DNA of 64,000 bases from Clostridiales bacterium (GTDB lineage: Bacteria; Bacillota; Clostridia; Lachnospirales; Lachnospiraceae), in NCBI GenBank assembly GCA_023663185.1, contig JAMPHY010000009.1, positions 63,751-127,750 on the forward strand, read 5' to 3'. Positions 27,572-37,012 of this stretch are shown in pieces (within the stretch, counting starts at the first letter, position 1; every line of letters starts with the position of its first letter). The position numbers and the translations under genes are program-made. Under the pieces are notes generated by a model. That model was not told the DNA's origin and searched no databases. It saw nothing but the letters and a program-made list of their open reading frames with translations.

Positions 27572-28864
27572 TTACTTAATCTCTATCTCAGAATTCATAT
27601 CATAGAAGCCCACAGTGTCTTTATCTGAAATAACCGTCAAATTCAAAACGTCATACAACCTATGATAGACCGTAAAATCGTCGCCCTCATATCCCGTTAC
27701 GCCAAGAGAAAGTAGATATTCTCCGCCTTGAAGGTTCATTTGCTGCTTAAAAATAATTTCCTTCGTATCGCCCGCCTTAACCGATTCAAGAAATACCTTC
27801 TCAAACATTGTGTTAGTTCCCGTAATCTCAGTGCCCTTGATATCCTTAATTGTAAACGCGAAAACAGGCGCCGCTATATCCTCCGCCATCTCCACTTTCA
27901 TATGGATATTAAAACTATCGCCTTTAATAATCGCCGAAGTTTTCTTATCTTTATTATCCGTTATAAAATATTCCGTAATTACAGCTTTTTTGGAGCCATA
28001 CTCTAACAACTCCGGATTAACATTCATATCCTTATCCGTCCCGCCGCCTGCTTTTTTTGCCGCTGCTGCGCGAACCTGCTCATCATCAAGCAGCTGCACA
28101 TTTTCCTGCTCGTCGGTAGGATACTGCCCTACAAGCACCTGCTTATATGCGTCTATCATTTCTTTTGGCTCGCCCTCGCCAAGTTTAACGCCCTGATTTA
28201 ACAGCACCACCCTGTCGCAATACTTGCTGATACTGCTTAAATCATGGCTGACAAATACAATGGTCTTGCCAAGACGCTTAAATTCTTCAAATTTATGATA
28301 ACATTTCGCCTGAAAAAAGACATCTCCCACTGAAAGCGCCTCGTCAACAATAAGGATTTCCGGATCGATATTAATCGCCACGGCAAACGCAAGCCTTACG
28401 AACATACCGCTGGAATAGGTCTTTACAGGCTGATAGACATATTCTCCGATATCGGCAAAGTCTAATATGTCCTGCATTTTCTCATCAATTTCCTTCTTAG
28501 AAAAGCCTATCATAGTGCCGTTAAGATATATATTATCAATTCCGTTGTATTCCATGTTAAATCCCGCGCCAAGCTCTAGCAGCGCAGAAATTCGTCCATT
28601 GACTATAACCTCTCCCGCCGTGGGATTCAATACTCCTGTAATAATCTTTAGAATTGTGGACTTACCAGAACCGTTTGTTCCTATAATCCCCACGGTTTCA
28701 CCCTGATGAATGGTTAAATCCACTCCCTTTAAGGCGTAATGCTCAGTGTGCCTTTTCTTTCTGCCAAGCCCCAGAGTTTCTATTAATCTGTCAGAAGATT
28801 TATTATACAGTTTGTATGCTTTTTCCAAGTTTTTTACCTGAATAGCAATGTTTTCACCTTCCAT
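27572..28864 (-). CDS. ABC transporter ATP-binding protein, polysaccharide export (Wzt-type)
   Basis: This 430-residue protein has an ATPase domain (about 1-250) with Walker A GTNGSGKST, signature YSSGMFVRLAFA, Walker B ILIVDEALSVGD and switch His in FVSHDL. This is the polysaccharide-export class (RfbE/TagH/Wzt). The last 160 residues form a separate beta-sandwich (VITEYFITDNKDKKT, GDSFNIHMKVEM, QGGEYLLSLGV) like the Wzt C-terminal domain, which in O9a binds the capped glycan before export. Such a domain is absent from short TagH forms, so export may depend on a terminal modification. It pairs with the permease 15 nt upstream and precedes the methyltransferase-kinase gene. Confidence 0.9.
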   Translation of the reverse strand: MEGENIAIQVKNLEKAYKLYNKSSDRLIETLGLGRKKRHTEHYALKGVDLTIHQGETVGIIGTNGSGKSTILKIITGVLNPTAGEVIVNGRISALLELGAGFNMEYNGIDNIYLNGTMIGFSKKEIDEKMQDILDFADIGEYVYQPVKTYSSGMFVRLAFAVAINIDPEILIVDEALSVGDVFFQAKCYHKFEEFKRLGKTIVFVSHDLSSISKYCDRVVLLNQGVKLGEGEPKEMIDAYKQVLVGQYPTDEQENVQLLDDEQVRAAAAKKAGGGTDKDMNVNPELLEYGSKKAVITEYFITDNKDKKTSAIIKGDSFNIHMKVEMAEDIAAPVFAFTIKDIKGTEITGTNTMFEKVFLESVKAGDTKEIIFKQQMNLQGGEYLLSLGVTGYEGDDFTVYHRLYDVLNLTVISDKDTVGFYDMNSEIEIK

Positions 28865-28879
28865 ATAACCCTGCCTTTC

Positions 28880-29953
28880 TTAAAGCACATCGGCAAAATG
28901 TACCCGCAGCTTCTTAAAAATTAACGTTCCTAAGCAAAACAGACTGACCGTAAATATCCAGAAATAAGTCGAAGAATAAAAATGCTCCCAGAACCATATC
29001 TTTTCATAAATTGCGCTACGGTATCCGTTGACGATATATACTAACGGATTAAGTTTAAAAAACGCCTTCATAGAATCGGTTTTCAACATGGAAATATCCC
29101 ACAGAATCGGGGTTGCCCACATACCAATCTGCAGCGCTATATTAATAATAGGCTGCAAGTCCCTGAAAAAGACAACCAGCGCGCAGGTAAAATAACTCAT
29201 ACCAAGCACCAAAAGAAACAGGCATATACTGTAATATAGTATCTGCAAAGTATATATGCTTGGATAATACCCATATGCGATTGCCACAATCAGCAGAATA
29301 CATGTGAAAAAAATATGAATAAAGGTTGCCGCAATAACCTTGATAATAGGCAGAATACTTATATTAAAAACAACCTTCTTAACCAGATAATTATATTCTA
29401 AAAGCGCCGTGGTCCCCTGAGTAATTGCCTCTGTGAAATAAAACCATGGCACAAGCCCCGCCGTCAGATATAAGACATACGGAACTTCTATTCCGCCTGC
29501 CACCAGCTGACTTCTTGTATCAAATACCCTGTCGAATACTATCCAATACATGACTACGGTAACTACCGGCTGCGCCAGCGCCCAGATAATCCCCAGATAT
29601 GAACCGGCATAGCGTTTCTTAAAGTCATTTTTAGCAAGCTTCCATATCAGTCTGCGGCTTTGAAAAAGCTCTTTAGGAATAGTTGTTATCCCATCATAAA
29701 AGATAGTAAAAATAATACAGGTAAACACAGTCAATGCGCACCCGCTGATTTTCTTCATGGTCTCTGTCCCTTGGTCTGCTAACGGATTGTGATGCAGTAC
29801 AATCACAGCGAACATAATCAAACCAAGCCCCCAGAAAATAGCGATTGCTGCGGGCTTAGAAATAAAATTTTTACTTGTATTATTCGTACTCTTTTTCATA
29901 TGAAATCTCATTTTTTCTACGAAATCTTTCGTGTAACTGCTAAACGCCTTCAC
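28880..29953 (-). CDS. ABC transporter permease, polysaccharide export (Wzm-type)
   Basis: This 357-residue membrane protein has two extra N-terminal membrane helices (about 33-52 and 70-90) before the usual ABC2 permease core. The core has the LIWKLAKNDFKKRYAGSYLG coupling region, then IIWALAQPVVTVVMYWIVF, and five more membrane spans, ending with FKLNPLVYIVNGYRSAI. That core is the signature of Wzm/TagG polysaccharide exporters. The start is a GTG at 29953 with only a weak AAGAG upstream; a later ATG cannot be excluded. It lies 16 nt after rfbC and 15 nt before the ATPase gene. It should form the transmembrane channel for the lipid-linked glycan. Confidence 0.9.
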   Translation of the reverse strand: MKAFSSYTKDFVEKMRFHMKKSTNNTSKNFISKPAAIAIFWGLGLIMFAVIVLHHNPLADQGTETMKKISGCALTVFTCIIFTIFYDGITTIPKELFQSRRLIWKLAKNDFKKRYAGSYLGIIWALAQPVVTVVMYWIVFDRVFDTRSQLVAGGIEVPYVLYLTAGLVPWFYFTEAITQGTTALLEYNYLVKKVVFNISILPIIKVIAATFIHIFFTCILLIVAIAYGYYPSIYTLQILYYSICLFLLVLGMSYFTCALVVFFRDLQPIINIALQIGMWATPILWDISMLKTDSMKAFFKLNPLVYIVNGYRSAIYEKIWFWEHFYSSTYFWIFTVSLFCLGTLIFKKLRVHFADVL

Positions 29954-29969
29954 AGTTACTCTTACACTT

Positions 29970-30533
29970 CTATTGACGGTATTCTTTAGTAAACTCCTTG
30001 ATACCGCCCCACTTAGTATCTTTATCCGACTGAATCAGCTTCATTCCTTCTTCAATAGGCCACTCTATACCAATATCAGAGTCATTCCACAGAATACCGC
30101 CCTCATCATTAGGGTGATAAAGCTCGGTACATTTATATGCAAATTCCGCATAATCCGACATGACAAGAAATCCATGCGCAAAATTCTTCGGCACAAAAAA
30201 CTGCTTCTTATTCTCTGCGGAAAGTCTCACTCCATACCATTTGCCATAAGTCTTAGAGTCTTGACGCAAATCTACGGCAACGTCATAAACCTCTCCCTGC
30301 AAAACCCGCACCAGCTTATCCTGTGGATAATTAATCTGGAAATGAAGTCCCCTCAAGACTCCTTTAACAGACGCCGACTGGTTATCCTGTACGAATATCT
30401 GGTCGATACCTGCCGCCTTAAAATCTTCATATTGATAGGTTTCCATGAAGTATCCTCTTTCATCTTCACGCACCTGCGGCGTAATAATCTTAAGACCTTC
30501 TATCTCGCATGTCTCCACAGTTATCTTTCCCAT
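29970..30533 (-). CDS. rfbC: dTDP-4-dehydrorhamnose 3,5-epimerase
   Basis: This 187-residue cupin-fold enzyme has standard RfbC length and motifs: DERGYFMETYQYEDF, FVQDNQSASVKGVLRGLHFQ with the catalytic His, KLVRVLQGEVYDVAVDLR, the Tyr in SKTYGKWYGV, and FVPKNFAHGFLVMSD. It converts dTDP-4-keto-6-deoxyglucose to dTDP-4-keto-L-rhamnose. The gene lies between a GH25 gene and the ABC permease. RfbA and RfbB are also encoded nearby, but no RfbD (the reductase) appears in the window. The final step must be coded elsewhere. Confidence 0.93.
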   Translation of the reverse strand: MGKITVETCEIEGLKIITPQVREDERGYFMETYQYEDFKAAGIDQIFVQDNQSASVKGVLRGLHFQINYPQDKLVRVLQGEVYDVAVDLRQDSKTYGKWYGVRLSAENKKQFFVPKNFAHGFLVMSDYAEFAYKCTELYHPNDEGGILWNDSDIGIEWPIEEGMKLIQSDKDTKWGGIKEFTKEYRQ

Positions 30534-30586
30534 TTCAATTAAAATCCTTTCCTTGATTTCTAATTTATATTTCCTGTTTTTGCTAT

Positions 30587-31963
30587 CTAATCCGTCGGCA
30601 CATTTCCGGTATCACCGTTCACAATTCCCGTGTATCCCATAGAATATGCTGAATGGTCGATTGACGTATCTATATTCATATAAGACAGATTCAAATCCAC
30701 ATTCGTCGTGATTCCATCTATTCTTCCTTTTGAAGTATACTGCCACATATGATAATATCCCTCATATGTCGGCACGTCGGCATACTGTGCCAGCCATGTA
30801 TTATAATTCGACAATTCGTTCATATTTACCCTGTTGTTTAACCAATTAGTAGAGCCGTAAACGCCTGTCGCATACCCTGCAGAAGCGATTGTCTGCATGA
30901 ACGCTTTATGATTTCTTGTGCGCTGTTCGGTCGTAAGGTCGTCCGCCCTTCCGTTTCCGCCCGCGCTCTCACTGTCCAGAAATACAGGATAATCCACATC
31001 ATACTTCGCAATAAGGTTAATCACCATACTTGCCTCTTCCACAGCTTCTATCTCATTTATTGCCTGCGTGAAAAAGTACACTCCGACAGGAACGCCTGCA
31101 TTAATTGCACCTGTTATGTTTTCTTCATAAAGCGGATCAATAATCAGATAGCCCGTAGACGAACCCCTGTAACCACATCTTATAATTGCAAACTCCACTC
31201 CGTCCGCTTTTGCCGCTTCCCAATCTATATGCTGATTCCACTTGGAAACATCTATTCCCTTGCGGGCGTCCTGTCCCGAAACTTCAAACAAAGTATTTTC
31301 AGTGCCGTCAGCTTCTTCCTCAGCGCCCTTTACCTCGGTATCTTCTTTGGACGCATCAACATCATCTTCTGTCAACATCATATATTCCACGCCCTCAAGC
31401 ACCCTATAATCAATATCCTGTTTTACCTGAATAGTAGTTACCGTATTAGGAACCCTGAAACCCTCAGCCTCATTCATATAAACGCTGTATTCGCCGGCTC
31501 GCAGCTTATCTATATATATAATTCCGTCTTCATTATTATCCACATATTCACCCAATCCCTGTATCGTTACAGAAAAGGGAGTGCCGGTTACAAGTCTGCC
31601 TGCGCTGTTCACTATCATTATACGCAAATCCTTAGCAACGCTGCTCATAACCATAAAAACGTTTCGTCCCGAATATGTCTCTATACTTTTATAATGAATA
31701 TCAGGATCAAAAAAAGTTTCGTCCTGCATAAAAGCATAAAGATCGTTGCCAACCTGCTTGCTGTCTCTATCCGTCACGATTTCAGTCTGTCCTGAGTTTT
31801 CGTTTTGTATGTTACTATTTTGCACGCTGCTATTTTGCATATTTTCCTGCATACCAAACTTTTTTTGCAATAAATCTTTATTTGTTACTACGATAACAGC
31901 CGTTATCATAATGAACATCAAAATCATTGCAAATATAGTTTTCCGTAGTTTCTTAGAGCCCAT
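30587..31963 (-). CDS. membrane-anchored GH25 muramidase
   Basis: The ATG at 31963 is chosen for the GAGG 6 nt upstream; the gene overlaps the end of rfbA by 11 nt. The 458-residue protein has one N-terminal membrane anchor (about 8-27), an Asn/Ser-rich stretch, and a SpaA-like beta domain (about 105-185, [35 protein letters not shown]). The glycoside hydrolase family 25 domain (about 245-445) has [23 protein letters not shown] and the catalytic DxE in FLDSES. GH25 enzymes cut the MurNAc-GlcNAc bond of peptidoglycan. It probably opens or remodels the wall near the exporter. The same architecture recurs in the larger protein at 34-37 kb. Confidence 0.88.
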   Translation of the reverse strand: MGSKKLRKTIFAMILMFIMITAVIVVTNKDLLQKKFGMQENMQNSSVQNSNIQNENSGQTEIVTDRDSKQVGNDLYAFMQDETFFDPDIHYKSIETYSGRNVFMVMSSVAKDLRIMIVNSAGRLVTGTPFSVTIQGLGEYVDNNEDGIIYIDKLRAGEYSVYMNEAEGFRVPNTVTTIQVKQDIDYRVLEGVEYMMLTEDDVDASKEDTEVKGAEEEADGTENTLFEVSGQDARKGIDVSKWNQHIDWEAAKADGVEFAIIRCGYRGSSTGYLIIDPLYEENITGAINAGVPVGVYFFTQAINEIEAVEEASMVINLIAKYDVDYPVFLDSESAGGNGRADDLTTEQRTRNHKAFMQTIASAGYATGVYGSTNWLNNRVNMNELSNYNTWLAQYADVPTYEGYYHMWQYTSKGRIDGITTNVDLNLSYMNIDTSIDHSAYSMGYTGIVNGDTGNVPTD

Positions 31964-32822
31964 TTGCAACCTCTATCAAATATTTTCCATAATTGGTCTT
32001 CGTTAGCGGTTCCGCCAGCTTTATAAGCTGTTCTTTATCAATAAAGCCTCTCTTATATGCAATCTCTTCTATACACGAGATATAAAGCCCCTGACGTTTC
32101 TGGAACGCCGCCACAAAATCCGCTGCGTCTAAAAGCGAATCGTGGTTTCCTGTATCAAGCCATGCAAAGCCTCTTCCCAATGTCTCGACATGAAGGGTTC
32201 CCCTGCGTAAATATTCGTTATTTATGCTTGTAATTTCAATCTCTCCACGCGCGGAAGGTTTCACGCCTGCGGCGATTTCCACTACATCATTATCATAAAA
32301 ATACAGTCCGGGCACCGCATAATTGCTCTTTGGATTTTCCGGCTTCTCTTCAATAGAGATGGCAAGTCCATTTTTATCGAATTCCACGACACCGTATTCT
32401 CTGGGGTCTCTGACATAGTATCCGAAGATAGTCGCGCCTGACTGCCTTGCCGCCACTTCCCTAAGTAATTTAGAAAAGCTCTGTCCATAGAAAATATTAT
32501 CTCCGAGTATCAGAGCTACACTGTCGTTACCGATAAATTCAGCTCCAATAATAAAGGCGTCGGCAAGTCCCCTCGGAGTCTCCTGCACGGCATACTCCAT
32601 TCTTAAACCGAGCTGTTCTCCGGTTCCAAACAATTCTTTAAAAGTCGGCAAATCCCTCGGCGTAGATATAATCAAGATATCCCTTATTCCTGCCAGCATT
32701 AGTATTGATAACGGATAATAAATCATCGGTTTGTCATAAACCGGCATGATTTGTTTGGATATTGCTTTCGTCAACGGATACAGGCGCGTTCCTGAACCGC
32801 CTGCCAGAATAATTCCTTTCAT
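31953..32822 (-). CDS. rfbA: glucose-1-phosphate thymidylyltransferase
   Basis: The ATG at 32822 gives the canonical beginning [18 protein letters not shown]; an upstream GTG at 32837 adds five residues and lies within the AAGGTGAG site. The enzyme has 289 residues, with the pyrophosphorylase signature, the substrate loop [20 protein letters not shown] and the second metal site near [10 protein letters not shown]. It makes dTDP-glucose from glucose-1-P and dTTP. Its 3' end overlaps the GH25 start by 11 nt, which suggests translational coupling. rfbB is 33 nt upstream. Confidence 0.95.
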   Translation of the reverse strand: MKGIILAGGSGTRLYPLTKAISKQIMPVYDKPMIYYPLSILMLAGIRDILIISTPRDLPTFKELFGTGEQLGLRMEYAVQETPRGLADAFIIGAEFIGNDSVALILGDNIFYGQSFSKLLREVAARQSGATIFGYYVRDPREYGVVEFDKNGLAISIEEKPENPKSNYAVPGLYFYDNDVVEIAAGVKPSARGEIEITSINNEYLRRGTLHVETLGRGFAWLDTGNHDSLLDAADFVAAFQKRQGLYISCIEEIAYKRGFIDKEQLIKLAEPLTKTNYGKYLIEVANGL

Positions 32823-32855
32823 ACTACCGATACTCACCTTTCATAATTCGTTCAG

Positions 32856-33944
32856 TCAATTGCTTTTTGCATTATACATTTCGTCATAATACTTCTGATA
32901 ATCTCCGCTTGTCGCGTTCTTCATCCAGTCCTCGTTCTCAAAATACCACTGAATTGTACGACGGATTCCTTCTTTAAACATCGTCTCCGGTTCCCAGCCG
33001 ATTTCCGCCTTAATCTTGTCCGGGGCAATAGCATAACGCCTGTCATGCCCCTTTCTATCCTCCACATAGGTAATAAGTTCTTCTGTCGCAAGCTTCTTTC
33101 TAGGATCATCATCGTCCAACATTTCCTGAAGCGTGTCCAGAATAATATGAAGTATCTCTATATTCTGCTTTTCATTGTGCCCGCCTATATTATAGGTTTC
33201 AAACAGTCTGCCTTTTTCCTGAACCATATCAATCGCCTTAGCATGATCCTCTACATACAGCCAGTCACGGACATTTTTTCCATCTCCATATACCGGAAGT
33301 TTCTTGCCTTGAAGGGCGTTATTGATAACCAACGGTATAAATTTCTCTGGGAACTGATAAGGTCCGTAATTATTGGAGCAGTTCGTAATATTTGCTGGAA
33401 AATGGTAAGTATCCATATAAGATTTTACCAGCATATCAGAACCCGCCTTGCTTGCAGAATACGGACTGTGCGGCGCATAAGGAGTGGTTTCATAGAAATA
33501 TCCGCCGTCCTCTTCAAGCGAACCATAAACTTCATCTGTGGAAACATGAAGAAATTTTTTATCCGCCTTATATGTGCCGTCAGGCAGTTCCCATGCTTCC
33601 TTAGCGCAGTTAAGCATAACTGCCGTTCCAAGCACATTGGTTCTAATGAATACTTCGGGATTTTTGATACTTCTGTCCACATGACTCTCCGCTGCAAAAT
33701 GCACCACTCTGTCAATATCATTCTCGGCAAAAATCTTCCTTATCGCCTCTTTATCGCAGATATCCGCTTTAATAAAAGAGTAATTTTCCCTGTTTTCAAC
33801 GCTCTTTAAGTTCTCCAAATTACCTGCATAAGTCAGGACGTCCACATTAATAATCCTGATTTCATCACCATACTTCTTAAACATATAATGAATATAGTTG
33901 GAACCGATGAAACCCGCTCCGCCCGTTACAAGATAAGTTCTCAT
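32856..33944 (-). CDS. rfbB: dTDP-glucose 4,6-dehydratase
   Basis: This 362-residue extended short-chain dehydrogenase has TGGAGFIGSNYIHYM for NAD binding, HFAAESHVDRSI, the STDEVYGSL motif with the Thr-Asp-Glu proton relay, YSASKAGSDML as the YxxxK pair, and NCSNNYGPYQFPEKFIPL. It makes dTDP-4-keto-6-deoxyglucose, the branch point for dTDP-rhamnose and for dTDP-amino sugars. In this window RfbC and the WecE-type aminotransferase both use that product. The gene follows the giant GH25 gene by about 55 nt and precedes rfbA. Confidence 0.96.
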   Translation of the reverse strand: MRTYLVTGGAGFIGSNYIHYMFKKYGDEIRIINVDVLTYAGNLENLKSVENRENYSFIKADICDKEAIRKIFAENDIDRVVHFAAESHVDRSIKNPEVFIRTNVLGTAVMLNCAKEAWELPDGTYKADKKFLHVSTDEVYGSLEEDGGYFYETTPYAPHSPYSASKAGSDMLVKSYMDTYHFPANITNCSNNYGPYQFPEKFIPLVINNALQGKKLPVYGDGKNVRDWLYVEDHAKAIDMVQEKGRLFETYNIGGHNEKQNIEILHIILDTLQEMLDDDDPRKKLATEELITYVEDRKGHDRRYAIAPDKIKAEIGWEPETMFKEGIRRTIQWYFENEDWMKNATSGDYQKYYDEMYNAKSN

Positions 33945-34000
33945 ATTATTATATAATCTCCTTTTTACAACATAATATTTTATACAGCTATACAGCCAGC

Positions 34001-36931
34001 TTAATTCATATAATTAATATTCATGTCCACATTGCCGTTTATGCCGCCTATGGTTCCTTTGCTGGAATACTGCCACATATCGACTCTGGTTCTTGTATAA
34101 GTAGGCGCCGCCGCATACTGTGCAAGCCATATCTTATAACTTGTAAGCGCCGGGGCATTTATATAACTCTCAAGCCATGTCTTATTCGCATATATCCCCG
34201 CCTTGTAGCCGGAATTTTGTATCGTCTGGCAAAAAGCCTGACATACTGCCGTTCTGGAATCCGCGCTGATTGCATCCCCGCGTCCGCTACTTGGCTCCAC
34301 GTCCAAGAACACGGGCAGAGACAGATTATATCCCTTAATTAAACTCAAGACCATAGAGGCTTCTTCTACTGCTTCTACGTCATTTACTGCCTGAGTAAAG
34401 AAATATACTCCGACTTTAATTCCGGCATTCTGCGCGCCCTGTATGTTAGCGCGAAATTTCGGGTCTTCAATCAAAGCGCCGGTAGTAGAACCGCGGTATC
34501 CGCATCTTATTATAGCATATGATATACCAGAATTTTTAACGGCATTCCAATCGATACTGCCATTCCACTTGGACACATCTATTCCCAACACTCCTGAGCC
34601 GGAAGAAAGGCGTCCTGTTGCATCAAACGAGTATTTTGCACCCTGAATGACCTGTTCGCCGGTAACATAATTTCCATTCTTATCAAAGAAATATGTATAA
34701 CCGTCTATGGTCTGCCAGCCTGTATAAGAATATGAAGCGTTAGCATTCCTTAAGTAAAATGTGGAATTGGTATAGTAGTCTGCATATACTGCTTCCGCAT
34801 AACTGCCGTCAGATTTTTTAATATAAATCTGATTTCCATTTTTGTCCTTTAATTTTGAGGTATAGTTGCTCGCAGCGTCATTAACAACTTTAACTTTCCA
34901 TTCCGCTTTAGCGTCTCCACAGGTTCCTGTAATTGTTACCTCGCCTACGGTAACGCCTGTTATTGTTCCATCGGCATCTATTTTTGCAATGCCGGTATTA
35001 CTGCTTGTCCATTCGACTTTTCCACCTTCTGGGTTTGATTTCGCGGTAAGTTTTATGGTCTTACCCACGCGGACAGTGTTGTCACCGGAGATGGTAAGGG
35101 AGGTATATTTAATTACAGGTTCAGTAACGGTGACTGTAATTTTTTCGCTCACTTTACTATTATCTTCGTTACTACATTCGGCTGTAATTGTAGCTGTTCC
35201 AGCAGTAACACCTGTTATTTTTCCACTGCCATCTACTGTTACATTACCATTATCGCTAGACCATGTGACAGTACCACCTGCCGGCTCCGTCGTCGCACTA
35301 AGCTGCTTCGTGCTGCCTTTTTCTATACTAGTGCTGTCGCCTTCGGCTATTGTGACTTTTGTATATACTGTTGGTTTCGGTTCTGTAGGTTGTTCAGGCT
35401 CTGTCGGTTTCGGTTCAACTGTCGGGTCTGTAGGCTTTTCAGTTAGTGTATCGTCACCGCCGACTCCCCCTTCATTTCCGCTTACGGTTTTTTCCCCCTC
35501 AGTAGAAGGTGTACTCGTGAACTTCATAAACCCTGCCGCCCTCGCGATAGTCGCCGGGTCCGGAATATCAGATGCGTTAATCTGGGTATAATTACTGTCA
35601 GAGTTAAGCTCGGTTTTAGTAGAAGGCACCCATTCTACAGTATCGGTCAAAACGGATTCTATTTCTGTATTTTGCTGTGCCGTATCTTCTACTGCAACGT
35701 TAATCTCCGCCTCTGTCTTGATTTCGTCCTCAACATCTACTTTTTTATACTCTATCGTATCTATAACTTTTACAGTTTGGCTCTCTGAAGGCAAAGAATA
35801 CTTACTATACGCCTCGTCCGTCAAAGCGACTACTTTTACAGTATATGTACCGGCTGCAATTCCATTCTGATATATAATTCCGTCCTTATCATCATCCTTA
35901 AGGTTATATGTCTTATTGCTTCCTACAACTTCTACTTCAAAAGGTACACCACCTATAAGTTTATTTGTCTTTTTATTATCAAATTTAATCTTAATATCAG
36001 ATTTAATGGTAGTAATATTAATGCCAACTTCTATTACATTAACGACTTTTTCCTCTTCGGGAGCATTAGTCTCCTGTTCTTCCGCTTCATCTCCTATTAC
36101 TAACATCTGGGATAGTCTTGCGGATTCTGCATCGGCAACGGCTATCAGCCCGCTTTCTCCGATAACTTCTATGCTCTCTACTTCTGTTCCAACCTCTGCA
36201 AAAGCTTCTACCTGTTTATCCTCTGCCCTTGCCGTCAAATAGATATTTCCGACTATAATAGCAGCTATTAATATGAAGCAGCCGAATCCCCCCACAACAT
36301 AATCCAGCGGAGTAAGCTGCTTAAAGAAATACACTATACGCTCAGCCGCACTTCCAGTATATTTCGCACTATGTTCGTAATCCTCTTCATCTTCGTAGTC
36401 TACTTCTTCGTCATCGTCGTCCTCATAGTCCTCGTCTTCGTAGTCTACTTCTTCGTCGTCATCGTCCTCATAGTCCTCATCTTCGTAATCTACTTCGTCA
36501 CCGTCTTCTTCGTCCTCATAATCCTCGTCTTCGTAGTCTACTTCCTCATCGTCTTCTTCGTCCTCATAGTCCTCGTCTTCGTAGTCTACTTCTTCATCGT
36601 CTTCTTCGTCCTCATAGTCCTCATCTTCGTAGTCTACTTCTTCATCGTCTTCTTCGTCCTCATAGTCCTCATCTTCGTAGTCTACTTCTTCATCGTCTTC
36701 TTCGTCCTCATAATCCTCATCTTCGTAATCTACTTCTTCGTCTTCATAATCCTCATCTTCGTAATCTACCTCTTCGTCCTCATAATCTTCCTCATAGCGA
36801 CTACGTGAACTTTTTCTTGATTTAAAAGCATGAGATTTTTTTTCATACGATGCGATAGTATCATCGTCCAGACTCAAAAACTCCAATGTATCCTCAAGGT
36901 TATTCTGGTTATTTTTATCTGTCCTTTTCAT
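34001..36931 (-). CDS. large membrane-anchored GH25 muramidase with acidic cytoplasmic repeats
   Basis: This 976-residue protein, read from N to C, has a basic start, an acidic repeat region (about 46-187) made only of Asp, Glu, Tyr and Val, and a membrane helix (about 211-234). A SpaA-like beta domain follows (about 305-395, KTNKLIGGVPFEVEVVG), then a Pro/Thr/Glu linker (about 485-530). Two Big_2-type bacterial Ig domains come next (LSATTEPAGGTVTWSS, LTAKSNPEGGKVEWTSS), then two choline-binding-like repeats (GWQTIDGYTYFFDKNGNYV). The C-terminal GH25 domain has [13 protein letters not shown] and catalytic DxE in FLDVEP. It probably cuts peptidoglycan while tethered across the wall. A promoter lies at 36979-37007. 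Confidence 0.88.
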   Translation of the reverse strand: MKRTDKNNQNNLEDTLEFLSLDDDTIASYEKKSHAFKSRKSSRSRYEEDYEDEEVDYEDEDYEDEEVDYEDEDYEDEEDDEEVDYEDEDYEDEEDDEEVDYEDEDYEDEEDDEEVDYEDEDYEDEEDDEEVDYEDEDYEDEEDGDEVDYEDEDYEDDDDEEVDYEDEDYEDDDDEEVDYEDEEDYEHSAKYTGSAAERIVYFFKQLTPLDYVVGGFGCFILIAAIIVGNIYLTARAEDKQVEAFAEVGTEVESIEVIGESGLIAVADAESARLSQMLVIGDEAEEQETNAPEEEKVVNVIEVGINITTIKSDIKIKFDNKKTNKLIGGVPFEVEVVGSNKTYNLKDDDKDGIIYQNGIAAGTYTVKVVALTDEAYSKYSLPSESQTVKVIDTIEYKKVDVEDEIKTEAEINVAVEDTAQQNTEIESVLTDTVEWVPSTKTELNSDSNYTQINASDIPDPATIARAAGFMKFTSTPSTEGEKTVSGNEGGVGGDDTLTEKPTDPTVEPKPTEPEQPTEPKPTVYTKVTIAEGDSTSIEKGSTKQLSATTEPAGGTVTWSSDNGNVTVDGSGKITGVTAGTATITAECSNEDNSKVSEKITVTVTEPVIKYTSLTISGDNTVRVGKTIKLTAKSNPEGGKVEWTSSNTGIAKIDADGTITGVTVGEVTITGTCGDAKAEWKVKVVNDAASNYTSKLKDKNGNQIYIKKSDGSYAEAVYADYYTNSTFYLRNANASYSYTGWQTIDGYTYFFDKNGNYVTGEQVIQGAKYSFDATGRLSSGSGVLGIDVSKWNGSIDWNAVKNSGISYAIIRCGYRGSTTGALIEDPKFRANIQGAQNAGIKVGVYFFTQAVNDVEAVEEASMVLSLIKGYNLSLPVFLDVEPSSGRGDAISADSRTAVCQAFCQTIQNSGYKAGIYANKTWLESYINAPALTSYKIWLAQYAAAPTYTRTRVDMWQYSSKGTIGGINGNVDMNINYMN
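36370..36796 (-). repeat. 48-nt tandem repeat coding for acidic D/E/Y units
   Basis: Nine tandem units start with EVDYEDEDYEDE. Most are 16 residues (48 nt, ending EDDE); the edges have 12- and 15-residue variants. Near-identical DNA across five central units points to recent expansion by unequal crossing-over or slippage. Confidence 0.88.
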
Positions 36932-36978
36932 TATTCAATACAACCCCTCTATGAAATCTGAAAAATATATTCTTTGAC

Positions 36979-37007
36979 ATTGTACCACATTATAAAATTA
37001 TAGACAA
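36979..37007 (-). promoter_or_regulatory. promoter of the acidic-repeat GH25 gene
   Basis: On the minus strand, TTGTCT (37002-37007) and TACAAT (36979-36984) are separated by 17 nt, about 48 nt before the start codon. It probably drives the unit GH25-rfbB-rfbA-GH25-rfbC and onward. Confidence 0.65.
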
Positions 37008-37012
37008 GGACT

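Noticed and set aside
30908-31795. Plus-strand 295-codon open frame
   Set aside because: It lies opposite the GH25 gene, has no ribosome binding site and its composition is that of an antisense frame.
33045-33809. Plus-strand 254-codon open frame
   Set aside because: It lies fully opposite rfbB, which has clear family motifs. Its translation shows no recognisable domain.
36370-36796. CRISPR-like array
   Set aside because: The units are contiguous, in frame and without unique spacers; this is a coding tandem repeat.
36371-36808. Plus-strand open frame coding for a very hydrophobic 145-residue protein
   Set aside because: It is the antisense of the D/E/Y repeat; the hydrophobic composition follows from complementing GAN and TAN codons. 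It has no ribosome binding site.
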